From contig NZ_BCMF01000004.1 in assembly GCF_002217925.1 (NCBI RefSeq), positions 62,001 to 126,000 on the forward strand: a DNA stretch of 64,000 bases, in the 5' to 3' direction. Below the pieces are notes generated by a model. That model did not search any database and was not told where the DNA came from. It was given only the letters and a program-made list of their open reading frames with translations. Shown piece after piece: positions 34,663 through 46,312 of this stretch; the stretch's first letter is position 1, and the number at the start of each line of letters is the position of its first letter. The translations under genes were made by a program, and so were the position numbers. This stretch comes from Secundilactobacillus mixtipabuli. GTDB taxonomy: Bacteria > Bacillota > Bacilli > Lactobacillales > Lactobacillaceae.

Positions 34663-36465
34663 CTATGCTAACCCCTGATATAAGTCATAGTAACGGCCGT
34701 GCAGTTTAAGCAGTTCTTCATGCGTGCCTCGCTCAACGATCCGGCCGTTATCGATCACCAAAATCATGTCAGCGTTAAAGACTGTCGATAATCGGTGGGC
34801 AATGACAAAGGTGGTCCGATTGGCCATCAAATTATCCATGCCAGCCTGAACCAAACGCTCCGTTCGCGTATCAATATTTGACGTTGCTTCATCCAATATC
34901 ATCACGGGCGGATCCACAAGAGCTGCTCGGGCAATGGATAGCATTTGCCGCTGCCCAGACGATAGTTCTTCGCCGTCGCCAGTGATCTCCGTATCGTATT
35001 CAGCTGGCAGTTCTTTAATAAACACATCTGCCCGTGCTAACTGAGCGGCTGCGATAACCGCCGAATCATCCGCCTGCGGATCACCGTAACGAATGTTATC
35101 TCTAATCGTGCCGGTAAATAAGTGGGTATCCTGTAAGACAATTGCCAGTGCCCGCCTGAGATCAGCTTTTTTAATTGTCGCAATATCTACTCCATCATAC
35201 ATAATCTGGCCACTATCAATATCGTAAAATCGATTCAGCATATTAGTCGTGGTCGTCTTCCCCGCCCCGGTTTCGCCAACCAGGGCTATTTTGGCACCCG
35301 CCGTTGCTTCAAACGTTAAATCATGCAACCCAGCATTAGACTGCGGATAGGTAAAGTTAACGTGCTGAAATTCAATGTGGCCCTTTACCTGGATTCGTGG
35401 CTGTTGGGCATCAGCCGGTTGCCAAAACCAGCGCTCACCCTCCTTGATCAATCTAGTCGTCCCCTGATCATCTTCAGGTTTCTCATCCAGTAATTGGAAG
35501 ATTCTCCCAGCCCCTGCCATCGCTTGAACGATTGAATTCAACTGCTGGGAAATCTGTGCAATGGGTTGGCTAAAGGAGCGGCTAAGCTGCAGAAACGCCG
35601 CAATGGTCCCTAATGTAATGAGCGTTGGGTGCAAAATAGCTAAACCGCCACCTAGTACCGCAATTAAAACGTACAGTAGATTGCCCATATTGCCCATAAT
35701 CGGAAACAGCATGGTGGCAAAGCCGTTGGCATATCGCGCATCGTTTCGCAAAGCGTCATTATACGATTCAAAGGCCGTTTGCACCTGTTTTTCATGGGAA
35801 AACACTTTAATGACCCGCTCGCCGTTCAGCATTTCTTCAACAAAGGCGTCCAGCTTGCCCAAAGAAGCTTGCTGAGCCCGGAAATACTTGGCGCTACGGT
35901 GGGTCAACCACCGTACAATCAAAATACTAGTTGCAAAAATGGCTAGCGAAATCAGCGTCAGGACGGGGCTCAGTAACAGCATCGCCGCCAGCGCGAAAGT
36001 GACATTGAAGAGTGCCACGACAAACTGCGGAAAACTTTGTGTAATCAGCTGCATCAACGTATCAACATCGTTCGTGTAGCGGCTCATGACGTTACCATAA
36101 TCGTTTTGGTCAAAGTAACGGAGCGGTAGTGTCTCCATTTTGGTAAACATCTGATTTCGAATCGATTCCTGGATTCGCTGACCAATAACTGCCATGATTT
36201 GGGAATAGATCACGGTCGCAATAACGCCAACGTAGAAAATGACTGCCATGATGCCAATCGCAAACAGCAGCGGCGTAAAAGCTGGATGACTCGCACGCGT
36301 TAATGGCATAATATAGCGGTCAATCAACCGCTGGATGAATAGCGAACCCGCCACACCTGATAAAGCGCTTAAAATGATGGCTACAAGACTGATAAAGAGC
36401 CAGCCCTTATACTGACTCACAAGTAAGCGTAAAAGTCGCCAGAGTGTCTCACGTCGTTTATTCAT
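34663..36465 (-). CDS. ABC exporter half-transporter, catalytic partner
   Basis: A 600-residue protein: six-helix membrane domain (about 20-320) and C-terminal ATPase. Walker A is GETGAGKTT and Walker B MILDEATS carries the catalytic Glu, but the signature is LSSGQ instead of LSGGQ. It pairs with the gene at 36458 to make a heterodimeric exporter of the LmrCD/BmrCD type. The ATG at 36465 overlaps the end of the partner gene by 8 bases; GGAGG is 8 bases upstream. Substrates are likely drugs, lipids or peptides. Confidence 0.9.
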   Translation of the reverse strand: MNKRRETLWRLLRLLVSQYKGWLFISLVAIILSALSGVAGSLFIQRLIDRYIMPLTRASHPAFTPLLFAIGIMAVIFYVGVIATVIYSQIMAVIGQRIQESIRNQMFTKMETLPLRYFDQNDYGNVMSRYTNDVDTLMQLITQSFPQFVVALFNVTFALAAMLLLSPVLTLISLAIFATSILIVRWLTHRSAKYFRAQQASLGKLDAFVEEMLNGERVIKVFSHEKQVQTAFESYNDALRNDARYANGFATMLFPIMGNMGNLLYVLIAVLGGGLAILHPTLITLGTIAAFLQLSRSFSQPIAQISQQLNSIVQAMAGAGRIFQLLDEKPEDDQGTTRLIKEGERWFWQPADAQQPRIQVKGHIEFQHVNFTYPQSNAGLHDLTFEATAGAKIALVGETGAGKTTTTNMLNRFYDIDSGQIMYDGVDIATIKKADLRRALAIVLQDTHLFTGTIRDNIRYGDPQADDSAVIAAAQLARADVFIKELPAEYDTEITGDGEELSSGQRQMLSIARAALVDPPVMILDEATSNIDTRTERLVQAGMDNLMANRTTFVIAHRLSTVFNADMILVIDNGRIVERGTHEELLKLHGRYYDLYQGLA

Positions 36466-38191
36466 GCGTGCCACCTCCAAACTTCTGCTGTGCTTGATAA
36501 AGTTGACGATACCATTGATTAGAAGCTAGCAATTCTTGGTGACTGCCAACAGCTTCAATACCGCCGCGTTTCATAATGATGATTTGATCAGCATCGATGA
36601 TACTCCCCACCCGTTGCGTGATCATCAGCTTAGTCACGTCTGGCAGGTCACGTTTGAAGGCCTGGCGAATTCGTGCTTCAGTCTGAGTATCAGTAGCGCT
36701 AGTAGCGTTATCCAAAATCAGAATTTTGGGCTGTTTTAATAACGCCCTAGCGATGGTTAGCCGCTGGCGCTGACCGCCTGAAACATTTTGTCCAGTCTGT
36801 TCAATTTGAGTATCTAAAACATTGGGTAAATTCGCCACAAAATCCATGGCCTGTGCCTGTTCAAGCACTTTCTTCAGCTGGTCATCCGTTGCGTCCGGAT
36901 TCCCCCACTTCAAATTCTCCCGAATCGTCCCCGAAAACAGAATGGTATTTTGCAGCACCATCGCCACTTGATCCCGCAACGTTTTCAAGTCATATTGCTG
37001 CACGTTTTTACCACCAACTCTAACGACACCGCTTGAGACATCATATAGCCTGGGAATCAGTGACACCAGAGTCGTTTTGGACGTCCCCGTTTCGCCAATA
37101 ATCCCCACTACTGCCCCACTATCAATGTGCAGGTTAACGTCTTTCAACTGGTCATCATCCGTCCCAGGGTAACTGAACGTCACGTGCTCAAAATCAATGC
37201 TGCCATCTGCCACCTGGGTTGCTGCATTCGGTAATGCGACGATGTCCGGCGCTGTCTCCAGCACCTCTACTGCTCGTTCTGCGGAGGCCTGTGACACGGA
37301 CAGCTGGGAAAAAATCATTGCTAGCATATTTAGACTGTATAAGATTGAAATACTATAAGTAAACAAACTGACAAATTGGCCAATTTCTAATGATTTGCCG
37401 ACGATCAGCTTAGCACCCAACCAGGATAAAATCAGCATCGTTGTGCTGATAACAAACTGCATCAAAGGCATATTAAAGGCCACGATCCGCTGGGCTTTAG
37501 CGAAAACCTGGGCAATATCCTTAGCCGACTGACGGAATTTAGTCACCTCAGCGTCTTGCTGCCCATAGGTTTTTACCACTCGAATCCCCCGAAGATTTTC
37601 CCTAACGACTCGGTTTAACTTATCGTATTGCCGGAAAACCTGCCTGAATAACGGCCGTGATTTTTTAACGATCCAAAAGAGGCCAATTCCCAACACGGGG
37701 ACCACACAAACAAATAACCACCCTGCTTGCCGACTGACCAAAAACGCCATAATAATTGAAAACAGCAGCATGGACGGTGCCCGAACTGCCACTCGAATCA
37801 GCATCTGATATGCAGTCTGAATATTGGTGATATCCGTGGTCAGCCGAGTAACCAGGCTAGAAGTCGCAAAGTGATCTAAATTTTTAAAGGAGAAAGTTTG
37901 AATCTTACTAAAAATATCGTGTCGCAGATTCTTCGCAAAACCCGCTGCGGCTTGACTTGAAAACCAGCTGGCACCTGCACCTAAAATCAGTGAACATAAT
38001 GACATCAGTAATAGCAGTAAACCGACCTTAATCACAACTGACATGTTGCCGGGGCGGATCCCCTGATCAATGATGGCTGCCATTAAAAAGGGAATCAACG
38101 TCTCAATGGCTGACTCTGACACCACCAGCAACGGTGAAATAATGGTTCTTATCCGGTATTCACGGACCGATTTTAATAATGTGTGCAGCAT
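36458..38191 (-). CDS. ABC exporter half-transporter, degenerate-site partner
   Basis: A 577-residue protein with membrane and ATPase domains. Its Walker A is GETGTSKTT, with Ser in place of the Gly before the catalytic Lys, and its Walker B reads LILDNATS, with Asn in place of the catalytic Glu. The signature NVSGGQRQRL is normal. With the partner's LSSGQ this makes one degenerate and one intact nucleotide site, as in heterodimeric exporters. GGGGGTG lies 8 bases before the ATG. Confidence 0.9.
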   Translation of the reverse strand: MLHTLLKSVREYRIRTIISPLLVVSESAIETLIPFLMAAIIDQGIRPGNMSVVIKVGLLLLLMSLCSLILGAGASWFSSQAAAGFAKNLRHDIFSKIQTFSFKNLDHFATSSLVTRLTTDITNIQTAYQMLIRVAVRAPSMLLFSIIMAFLVSRQAGWLFVCVVPVLGIGLFWIVKKSRPLFRQVFRQYDKLNRVVRENLRGIRVVKTYGQQDAEVTKFRQSAKDIAQVFAKAQRIVAFNMPLMQFVISTTMLILSWLGAKLIVGKSLEIGQFVSLFTYSISILYSLNMLAMIFSQLSVSQASAERAVEVLETAPDIVALPNAATQVADGSIDFEHVTFSYPGTDDDQLKDVNLHIDSGAVVGIIGETGTSKTTLVSLIPRLYDVSSGVVRVGGKNVQQYDLKTLRDQVAMVLQNTILFSGTIRENLKWGNPDATDDQLKKVLEQAQAMDFVANLPNVLDTQIEQTGQNVSGGQRQRLTIARALLKQPKILILDNATSATDTQTEARIRQAFKRDLPDVTKLMITQRVGSIIDADQIIIMKRGGIEAVGSHQELLASNQWYRQLYQAQQKFGGGTHE

Positions 38192-38287
38192 CGCTTACAC
38201 ACCCCCACGTGTTGAAATTACCGTCAGTTTACCACGAGTCCCGCCAATTTTATGAAAAGAACACTTGCTAAATATTGACTTAAAAAG
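38192..38287. other. Intergenic stretch upstream of the exporter operon
   Basis: It should contain the minus-strand exporter promoter; no convincing hexamers are seen. The repeated element starts directly after it. Confidence 0.3.
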
Positions 38288-38508
38288 AAGCTGCGACACA
38301 ACTCGGTAAATTTCAGAATATAACACCAAATAATGCCATCCCGATGGGTTTTATCGGGATGGCATTATTTGGTGTTATATGGCCGGAATCTGAGTTGTGG
38401 AACAGGTTAAGGCTATATTCAAGTCATGAACTAAAATAAATTTTAGGCTGTGTGTACGTCAAGAAAATAGATTAAATCCTTGTCGACATAGACTGATGTC
38501 ACAGCTCT
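38288..38508 (+). repeat. Structured intergenic repeat, copy 2 of 2 (221 bp)
   Basis: Same length and orientation as copy 1 (14121-14341). The central hairpin is a perfect 28-bp stem (arms starting ATATAACACC and ending GGTGTTATAT) around the loop GGGTTTT. The outer stem ACAACTC / GAGTTGT and the end repeats (AGCTGCGAC / GTCACAGCT) are present. It lies between the start of the ABC exporter operon and the 3' end of the universal stress gene. It is on the 3' side of usp, so it is not the known Lacto-usp (6S) leader RNA. Confidence 0.88.
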
Positions 38509-38538
38509 TTTTAAACTCTTTATCAACATTACTTGCCA

Positions 38539-38967
38539 TCAATCACCCACAACTAAAACCGGGGTGATCGACCGCCGAACCACATATGAAGTCGTTGATC
38601 CCATGATGGCGCGGTTCAAGCCATGAACACCTGATTTACCAATCACAGTCAACGTCGTATCCAGTAAATCCGGCAATGTTTCAGAAATCGCTTGCTTCGG
38701 AATGCCCACCTCAAAATCCGTTTCAACATCCACACCCGCATCCTTAGCACGGGCTTTAGCCGTCTTTAACGATTCTTCAGCTTGTTCTTTCATGTGTGCC
38801 ATAATGTCATTACCAAAAATCGCTCCATATTGGGTGTAACTTTGATCGTTTGCAACCGCAACAACTGTCACTTTTGACCCGTAATGCTTAGCAATATCAA
38901 CTGCGGCATCAAGCGCCCGATAGGCATTCTCACTACCGTCTATAGGAACTAAAATTTTTTCAAACAT
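38539..38967 (-). CDS. usp: Universal stress protein, ATP-binding UspA type
   Basis: A 142-residue UspA-fold protein starting MFEKILVPIDGSENAYRAL. It ends with the ATP-binding motif G-x2-G-x9-G-S/T (GKSG...IMGST) and PVLVV. Such proteins bind ATP and rise in growth arrest or stress. GGAGG lies 7 bases before the ATG and a cre-like site lies about 43 bases upstream of the start. Confidence 0.92.
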   Translation of the reverse strand: MFEKILVPIDGSENAYRALDAAVDIAKHYGSKVTVVAVANDQSYTQYGAIFGNDIMAHMKEQAEESLKTAKARAKDAGVDVETDFEVGIPKQAISETLPDLLDTTLTVIGKSGVHGLNRAIMGSTTSYVVRRSITPVLVVGD

Positions 38968-39009
38968 AATGACACCTCCATTTTATATTTACTATTATGC
39001 TACCACATT

Positions 39010-39023
39010 TGAAAGCGCTATCG
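39010..39023 (-). promoter_or_regulatory. Putative cre site upstream of usp
   Basis: TGAAAGCGCTATCG matches the catabolite-responsive consensus TGWAANCGNTNWCA at 13 of 14 positions. CcpA control of usp is inferred. Confidence 0.5.
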
Positions 39024-39150
39024 TTAAAATATGTACTAAAATAATGTGAGCTTTTTCACGCTCGTTTTAAACTTTCCAGCTTTAAAAAAATATCGGGATG
39101 ACAAATCGCAATGTAACAGTACGTCGCTTTACCTGCCCAAAATGTCAAGA

Positions 39151-39179
39151 TTGAATTCCAATTTTTGGCTCTCTATAAT
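39151..39179 (+). promoter_or_regulatory. Promoter of the 74-residue barrel gene
   Basis: TTGAAT and TATAAT hexamers with exactly 17 bases between, 33 bases before the ATG at 39212. Confidence 0.7.
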
Positions 39180-39211
39180 GGAGCATGAGTTTTCGAATCG
39201 GGGGGATATGA

Positions 39212-39436
39212 ATGCAACAGACAACAAAAGACATCTCATCAACAATTCAGGCGGCCTACCATCATAATTGGGTCATCAAGCTGACGTTAAGCAGAGCCAA
39301 AGCCGTCACGGGGATGGTGAATACTTCTCCAAGTCACGGTGTTTTCTACCTGACACACAACGGGGACATCGAACGGTTTGAGCTTGGGGACCTTGACGAC
39401 GTCACCGTGATCGAAAAGAATTGGTGGAAGATTTAA
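39212..39436 (+). CDS. Small single-module beta-barrel protein, 74 aa
   Basis: The sequence WVIKLTLSRAKAVTGMVN followed by GVFYLTHNGDIERFELGDLD and DVTVIEK has the same strand order as the four repeats in the 388-residue protein at 12666-13832, closest to its fourth repeat (VIRLQLSDDENMVGYI...LSEIDEVAF). It may be a free-standing Sm/SH3-like barrel. GGGGGG lies 7 bases before the ATG and a strong promoter precedes it. Function unknown. Confidence 0.72.
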   Translation: MQQTTKDISSTIQAAYHHNWVIKLTLSRAKAVTGMVNTSPSHGVFYLTHNGDIERFELGDLDDVTVIEKNWWKI

Positions 39437-39643
39437 ATCCGAGTCAACGTTGTGACGACTGACTGACGATCCGTTAAATTTTTGTACAACTGATTAAGTT
39501 ACCGTTCATTTAAATAGGGTTAATCTGACGGATGCTAAAAGTAATCAACAACTTTGGCACCGTCTTTTTTCTCTTGAAATGACATCAAAGCGCTCATATC
39601 GCTGTATAATAAGAACAATCTACAATTAGATGGAGGTTATCAA
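39437..39643 (+). other. Intergenic region upstream of pepO
   Basis: TATAAT at 39605-39610 is the likely pepO -10; no convincing -35 is seen. TCAAAGCGCTCATA (about 39584-39597) is a poor cre match with two mismatches. Confidence 0.4.
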
Positions 39644-41563
39644 ATGGCAGATAAAATAGAACATCGCTTAATCAAAACTGATTTATACGACGCTGTAAAC
39701 GGCGACTGGCTTAAAACAGCCACTATTCCAAGTGACCACTCAACTACGGGGGGCTTTACCGACCTTTCGGATAATATTGAAAAAACGTTAATGGCTGACT
39801 TTAAAGCCTTGTTAACTGGTCACTTAGCGACTGAAAACGATGAGATGAACGAATTCAAGCAGTTTTATGAACTCGTTAGTGATTTTGATAAACGGGATAA
39901 AGATGGTAGCGCGCCTTTAAAACCGTACCTTGAAAGAATCGAAGCCCTTAACAACTATCAAGATCTGAGTGATCAGCTGGCCGACTGGATTTTAACCGGC
40001 CTACCAACACCCTTTTCACTGGATATTGACTCGGACATGAAGAATTCCACGAAGTACGCTTTATTTGCTAGTGGTCCACGACTATTCTTACCTGATAAAA
40101 CTTATTATGAAGACGACAACCAGGCTGCTAAGCAGCTCATGCCCGTCCTTGAAAAAATGATGACTCAGTTATTCGAGTTAGCCGGTTATGATGCCGCAAC
40201 TACTAAGACGATTATCCAACAAGCAACTGCCTTTGATAAACTGATCGCACCACACGTTAAATCAGCTGAAGAGAGCGCCGACTACAGCAAGATGTATAAT
40301 CCACGGACGCTTGATCAAATCGCTGACAGCACGGACCAATTAGACCTTAAAACGGCCATTTCCGCATTGGTACACGGTACCCCAGAAAAAATCATCACAA
40401 CCGAACCAGACTTCTTTGATGCTCTGGGCGACTTATTGACTGATGATCACTTCCAGATGATGAAGAGCTGGATGCTCTTCAAGGCTGTTATGGGCTTATC
40501 CAGCTACTTAAGTGATGAACAGCGGCAGGCCAGCACCATTTACAGCCGTGCCATGAGCGGCCGTAAGGAAGCCCGTAGTCAAGAAAAGTCAGCGTATGAC
40601 CTCGCAACCGGTGTCTTTGACCAGGTTGTGGGCGACTACTATGGCCGTAAATACTTCGGTGAAACTGCTAAGCAAGACGTTCATGACATGGTCGTTAAAA
40701 TGGTCAACGTTTATAAGAAACGGTTAGCCAACAATACCTGGCTGGGGAAAGCCACCCGTGAAAAGGCCATTTTAAAACTTGATAAATTGGGTATTCAAGT
40801 CGGCTTCCCAGATAAGATCGACCCCCTTTACAGTAAATTCAAAGTGACGTCTGCTAGCCAAGGCGGCAGCGTACTGTCCAACCTGATGACGTTCACCCGT
40901 ATCCGTAACGAGGATGATTTTGCTCGCTGGAATCAACCCGTAGATCGATCACGCTGGGAAATGAGTGCGTCAACCGTCAACGCTTACTTCCATCCGTTCT
41001 ATAACATTATTGTTTTCCCTGCGGCTATTCTACAGGCACCATTCTATAGCCTTAAACAGTCTTCTAGCGAAAACTTTGGTGGTATCGGCGCAGTCATTGC
41101 CCACGAAATTTCCCATGCCTTTGATAACAACGGATCGTTGTTTGATGAAAACGGCAGTCTAAATAACTGGTGGACTGACGCTGACAATCAGCACTTCCAT
41201 GAATTAGCCGAAAACATGGTCAAGGAATTTGATGGCCTGCCATACGCTGGCCAAACGGTAAACGGTAAACTCACCGTGTCTGAAAATATCGCTGATGCCG
41301 GTGGCTTAAGCTGTGCCTTGGAAGCTGCCAAGGCTGAACCAGACGTGGATTTGAACGCCTTCTTCCTCAACTGGGCCAAGATTTGGCGCCAAAAGGCGAC
41401 ACCAGAACGCGAACAGCTTCTGTTGTCCATCGACGTTCATGCCCCAGCAAAATTGCGAGCCAACGTTCAAGTTCAGAATCTAGACGATTTCTTTAGTACC
41501 TTCAACGTTCAGCCTGGCGATAAAATGTATAAGGCACCGGCCGATCGCGTTAAAATCTGGTAA
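39644..41563 (+). CDS. pepO: M13-family endopeptidase PepO
   Basis: A 639-residue neprilysin-like zinc endopeptidase without signal peptide, so cytoplasmic, which degrades imported oligopeptides. The zinc motif HEISH lies in VIAHEISHAFDNNG, the third ligand Glu is in ENIADAGGLS, and NAYFHPFYNIIVFPAAIL is the conserved substrate-binding block. The length equals PepO of other lactobacilli. GGAGG lies 7 bases before the ATG. It is a single-gene unit with its own terminator. Confidence 0.96.
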   Translation: MADKIEHRLIKTDLYDAVNGDWLKTATIPSDHSTTGGFTDLSDNIEKTLMADFKALLTGHLATENDEMNEFKQFYELVSDFDKRDKDGSAPLKPYLERIEALNNYQDLSDQLADWILTGLPTPFSLDIDSDMKNSTKYALFASGPRLFLPDKTYYEDDNQAAKQLMPVLEKMMTQLFELAGYDAATTKTIIQQATAFDKLIAPHVKSAEESADYSKMYNPRTLDQIADSTDQLDLKTAISALVHGTPEKIITTEPDFFDALGDLLTDDHFQMMKSWMLFKAVMGLSSYLSDEQRQASTIYSRAMSGRKEARSQEKSAYDLATGVFDQVVGDYYGRKYFGETAKQDVHDMVVKMVNVYKKRLANNTWLGKATREKAILKLDKLGIQVGFPDKIDPLYSKFKVTSASQGGSVLSNLMTFTRIRNEDDFARWNQPVDRSRWEMSASTVNAYFHPFYNIIVFPAAILQAPFYSLKQSSSENFGGIGAVIAHEISHAFDNNGSLFDENGSLNNWWTDADNQHFHELAENMVKEFDGLPYAGQTVNGKLTVSENIADAGGLSCALEAAKAEPDVDLNAFFLNWAKIWRQKATPEREQLLLSIDVHAPAKLRANVQVQNLDDFFSTFNVQPGDKMYKAPADRVKIW

Positions 41564-41579
41564 TCATTATGAGACTGTG

Positions 41580-41611
41580 AAACGGACTTCTTTTGAGGAG
41601 TCCGTTTTTTG
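41580..41611 (+). terminator. pepO terminator
   Basis: AACGGACTTC / GGAGTCCGTT arms followed by TTTTTT. Confidence 0.88.
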
Positions 41612-41687
41612 TTATCATGCTTTTTTGCTCTTGACTGTGACTATAAAATTGCTTACTATTTTTTAAAAATGGTTGGAGGCCTTTTCA

Positions 41688-42635
41688 ATGCATAATGTCT
41701 ATTTTGACCACGATGGTAACGTTGACGATCTCGTTTCGCTTTTACTGCTGCTCCAAATGCCAGACGTTAACTTAATTGGTGTTGGTGTGATTGACGCCGA
41801 TGGTTACGTGGATCCCGCTTCCGAAGCTTCACGGAAAATTATCGATCTTTTTGGTCACGCCGGCCGCAAGCCAGCAACCGTCGCCAAGTCTAATTCCCGT
41901 CCCGTTCACCAATTTCCCAAAGAGTGGCGACTGAGTGCCTTTTCATTTGACGACTTTCCAATCCTAAACGAACATGGTGCACCAAAAACACCATTAGCCA
42001 AACAGCCTGCTCACCTCGATATGGTTCAGGCAATCAAGCAGTCAAAAACGCCCGTCACCTTAGTCATGACTGGACCCCTCACGGATCTGGCCCGGGCATT
42101 AGCGACTGACCCAACGATTACTGATAATATTGAACGGCTCTTCTGGATGGGCGGTGTAATGAACAGTCAAGGAAACGTTGCTGAACCCGGACAAGATGGC
42201 ACGGTAGAATGGAATGCCTATTGGGATGCGGAGGCAGTTAAAACCGTCTGGGATTCACCGTTAAAAATCACAATGGTCGGTTTAGATAGCACCGACCAAG
42301 TCCCACTAACGGCAGAATTAAGAGCTCGCTGGGCACAGCAACGACGTTATCCAGCTCTTGACCTCATTGGCCAGGGCTACTCGCTTGTTCATTCGTTTGA
42401 AGCCAACTCGACTTATTATCTCTGGGATGTTCTCACGACCCTTGTGAGTGACTATCCGGAATTAGTCGATTCAGTTCCCGTTAAGAGTGATGTCATTAAA
42501 AACGCCCCTTCAGAAGGACGGACTTTCATTACCGAAAGTGGTCGCGAGATTGAATTTGTGACTAACGTGCATGCTGATGCTTTCTTCGATAAAATCGACC
42601 AGCTGGCCAAAAGTGCCACTGATACCTCAATCTAA
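41688..42635 (+). CDS. Nucleoside hydrolase (IUNH family), variant active site
   Basis: A 315-residue protein. The calcium site is DHDGNVDD near the N-terminus; VMTGPLTDLARAL and WMGGVMNSQGNV follow, with WNAYWDAEAV as the ribose-binding block. In place of the usual HDP motif it has YYLWDVLT, so the acid histidine is missing, as in some divergent subgroups. It is otherwise complete. The ATG at 41688 follows GGAGG by 8 bases. Base preference is unknown and may differ from the gene at 1-759. Confidence 0.88.
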   Translation: MHNVYFDHDGNVDDLVSLLLLLQMPDVNLIGVGVIDADGYVDPASEASRKIIDLFGHAGRKPATVAKSNSRPVHQFPKEWRLSAFSFDDFPILNEHGAPKTPLAKQPAHLDMVQAIKQSKTPVTLVMTGPLTDLARALATDPTITDNIERLFWMGGVMNSQGNVAEPGQDGTVEWNAYWDAEAVKTVWDSPLKITMVGLDSTDQVPLTAELRARWAQQRRYPALDLIGQGYSLVHSFEANSTYYLWDVLTTLVSDYPELVDSVPVKSDVIKNAPSEGRTFITESGREIEFVTNVHADAFFDKIDQLAKSATDTSI

Positions 42636-42654
42636 CGTCTATTTTTGCTAAACG

Positions 42655-42697
42655 TAAAAAGCGATTATCCGTGATTTTCGGATAACCGCTTTTTTAA
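42655..42697. terminator. Bidirectional terminator
   Basis: AAAAAGCGATTATCCG / CGGATAACCGCTTTTTT arms between convergent genes. Confidence 0.88.
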
Positions 42698-42732
42698 TTG
42701 AAATCATTGTCTATTAAAAAACTCACTGACAC

Positions 42733-45218
<2,486 letters not shown>

Positions 45219-45219
45219 T

Positions 45220-46224
45220 TTAGGCTTCACCTCGGTCGTTATAGCCCTTTGGATGAGTCTGTTTCCAGTTCCAAGCGGTCTTAATAATTTCCTTCACATC
45301 ATCGTACTGTGGCTTCCAGCCCAATACTTTGCGGGCCTTATCACTAGCAGCAATCAAAGTGCTAGGGTCACCGGCACGACGTGGGGCATCCTCTGCAGGA
45401 ATTGGCTGACCAGTTGCTTCACGAGCGGCTTCCAAGATTTCTTTGTTCGAGAAACCAGTTGATGAGCCCAGGTTAAAGGCGTTACTATCGTTACCAGCCT
45501 TCAAGTATTCCAGAGCTAAGATATGAGCATCCGCTAAGTCCACGACATGGACATAGTCACGAACATTGGTCCCATCCTTAGTCGGATAGTCGGTACCAAA
45601 GATCTTTAAACCAGTCCGTTCACCCGCAGCGACTTGTAAAATAATTGGGATTAAGTGAGTTTCTGGATGGTGGTCTTCACCGATCGAGCCATCTGCTTTA
45701 GCACCAGCAACGTTGAAGTAACGCAGAGCCACGAACTTAATGCCATAAGCGAGATCAGACCAGTGAATGATCTTTTCCATGCATAACTTACTCTCACCGT
45801 ATGGGTTGGTTGGAATCTGTGGGTCAGTTTCCTTGATTGGAATCTGCTTTGGTTCGCCATACGTTGCAGCAGTTGAACTAAAGATGATCCGCTTAATGTC
45901 GTGATCACGCATTGCCTTGAGCAAAGTAATCATGCCACCAGTGTTGTTATCAAAGTACTTCAATGGGTCCTTCATTGATTCTGGCACAATTGAAAATGCC
46001 GCGAAATGAATGACACCTTCCACGTTAGTTTCCTTGTTAAACACTTCGTCCAAAAAAGCGCGGTCGTGGATATCACCTTGGTAAAAACGAGCTTTAGGGT
46101 TAACGGCTGCCCGGTGACCTGTGATCAAGTTATCAATCACCGCAACGTCATACCCCTTTTCAATCAATCGGTCAACTGTGTGTGAACCAATATAGCCCGC
46201 ACCACCTAATACAACAACTGTCAT
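45220..46224 (-). CDS. galE: UDP-glucose 4-epimerase
   Basis: GalE interconverts UDP-galactose and UDP-glucose. The 334-residue short-chain dehydrogenase-type enzyme has the NAD loop [14 protein letters not shown] and catalytic Ser/Tyr-x-x-x-Lys (SSTAATYG and [11 protein letters not shown]). GGAGG precedes the ATG. It follows galK after 88 bases holding a weak GC hairpin. Confidence 0.97.
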   Translation of the reverse strand: MTVVVLGGAGYIGSHTVDRLIEKGYDVAVIDNLITGHRAAVNPKARFYQGDIHDRAFLDEVFNKETNVEGVIHFAAFSIVPESMKDPLKYFDNNTGGMITLLKAMRDHDIKRIIFSSTAATYGEPKQIPIKETDPQIPTNPYGESKLCMEKIIHWSDLAYGIKFVALRYFNVAGAKADGSIGEDHHPETHLIPIILQVAAGERTGLKIFGTDYPTKDGTNVRDYVHVVDLADAHILALEYLKAGNDSNAFNLGSSTGFSNKEILEAAREATGQPIPAEDAPRRAGDPSTLIAASDKARKVLGWKPQYDDVKEIIKTAWNWKQTHPKGYNDRGEA

Positions 46225-46312
46225 AAATGATTACCTCCATACTTTCTCTTAATCCTAATTCCGATATAAAAGCGCTCTGCAAGTTTGATTGCTTTGCGCC
46301 TTTTTAAAACTA

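Noticed and set aside
38288-38508. Lacto-usp / 6S RNA next to the universal stress gene
   Set aside because: That RNA lies in the 5' leader of usp operons. This element is on the 3' side, has a perfect 28-bp stem without the 6S bubble, and has a second copy far from any usp gene.
39584-39597. cre site before pepO
   Set aside because: Two mismatches at conserved positions, too weak to claim.
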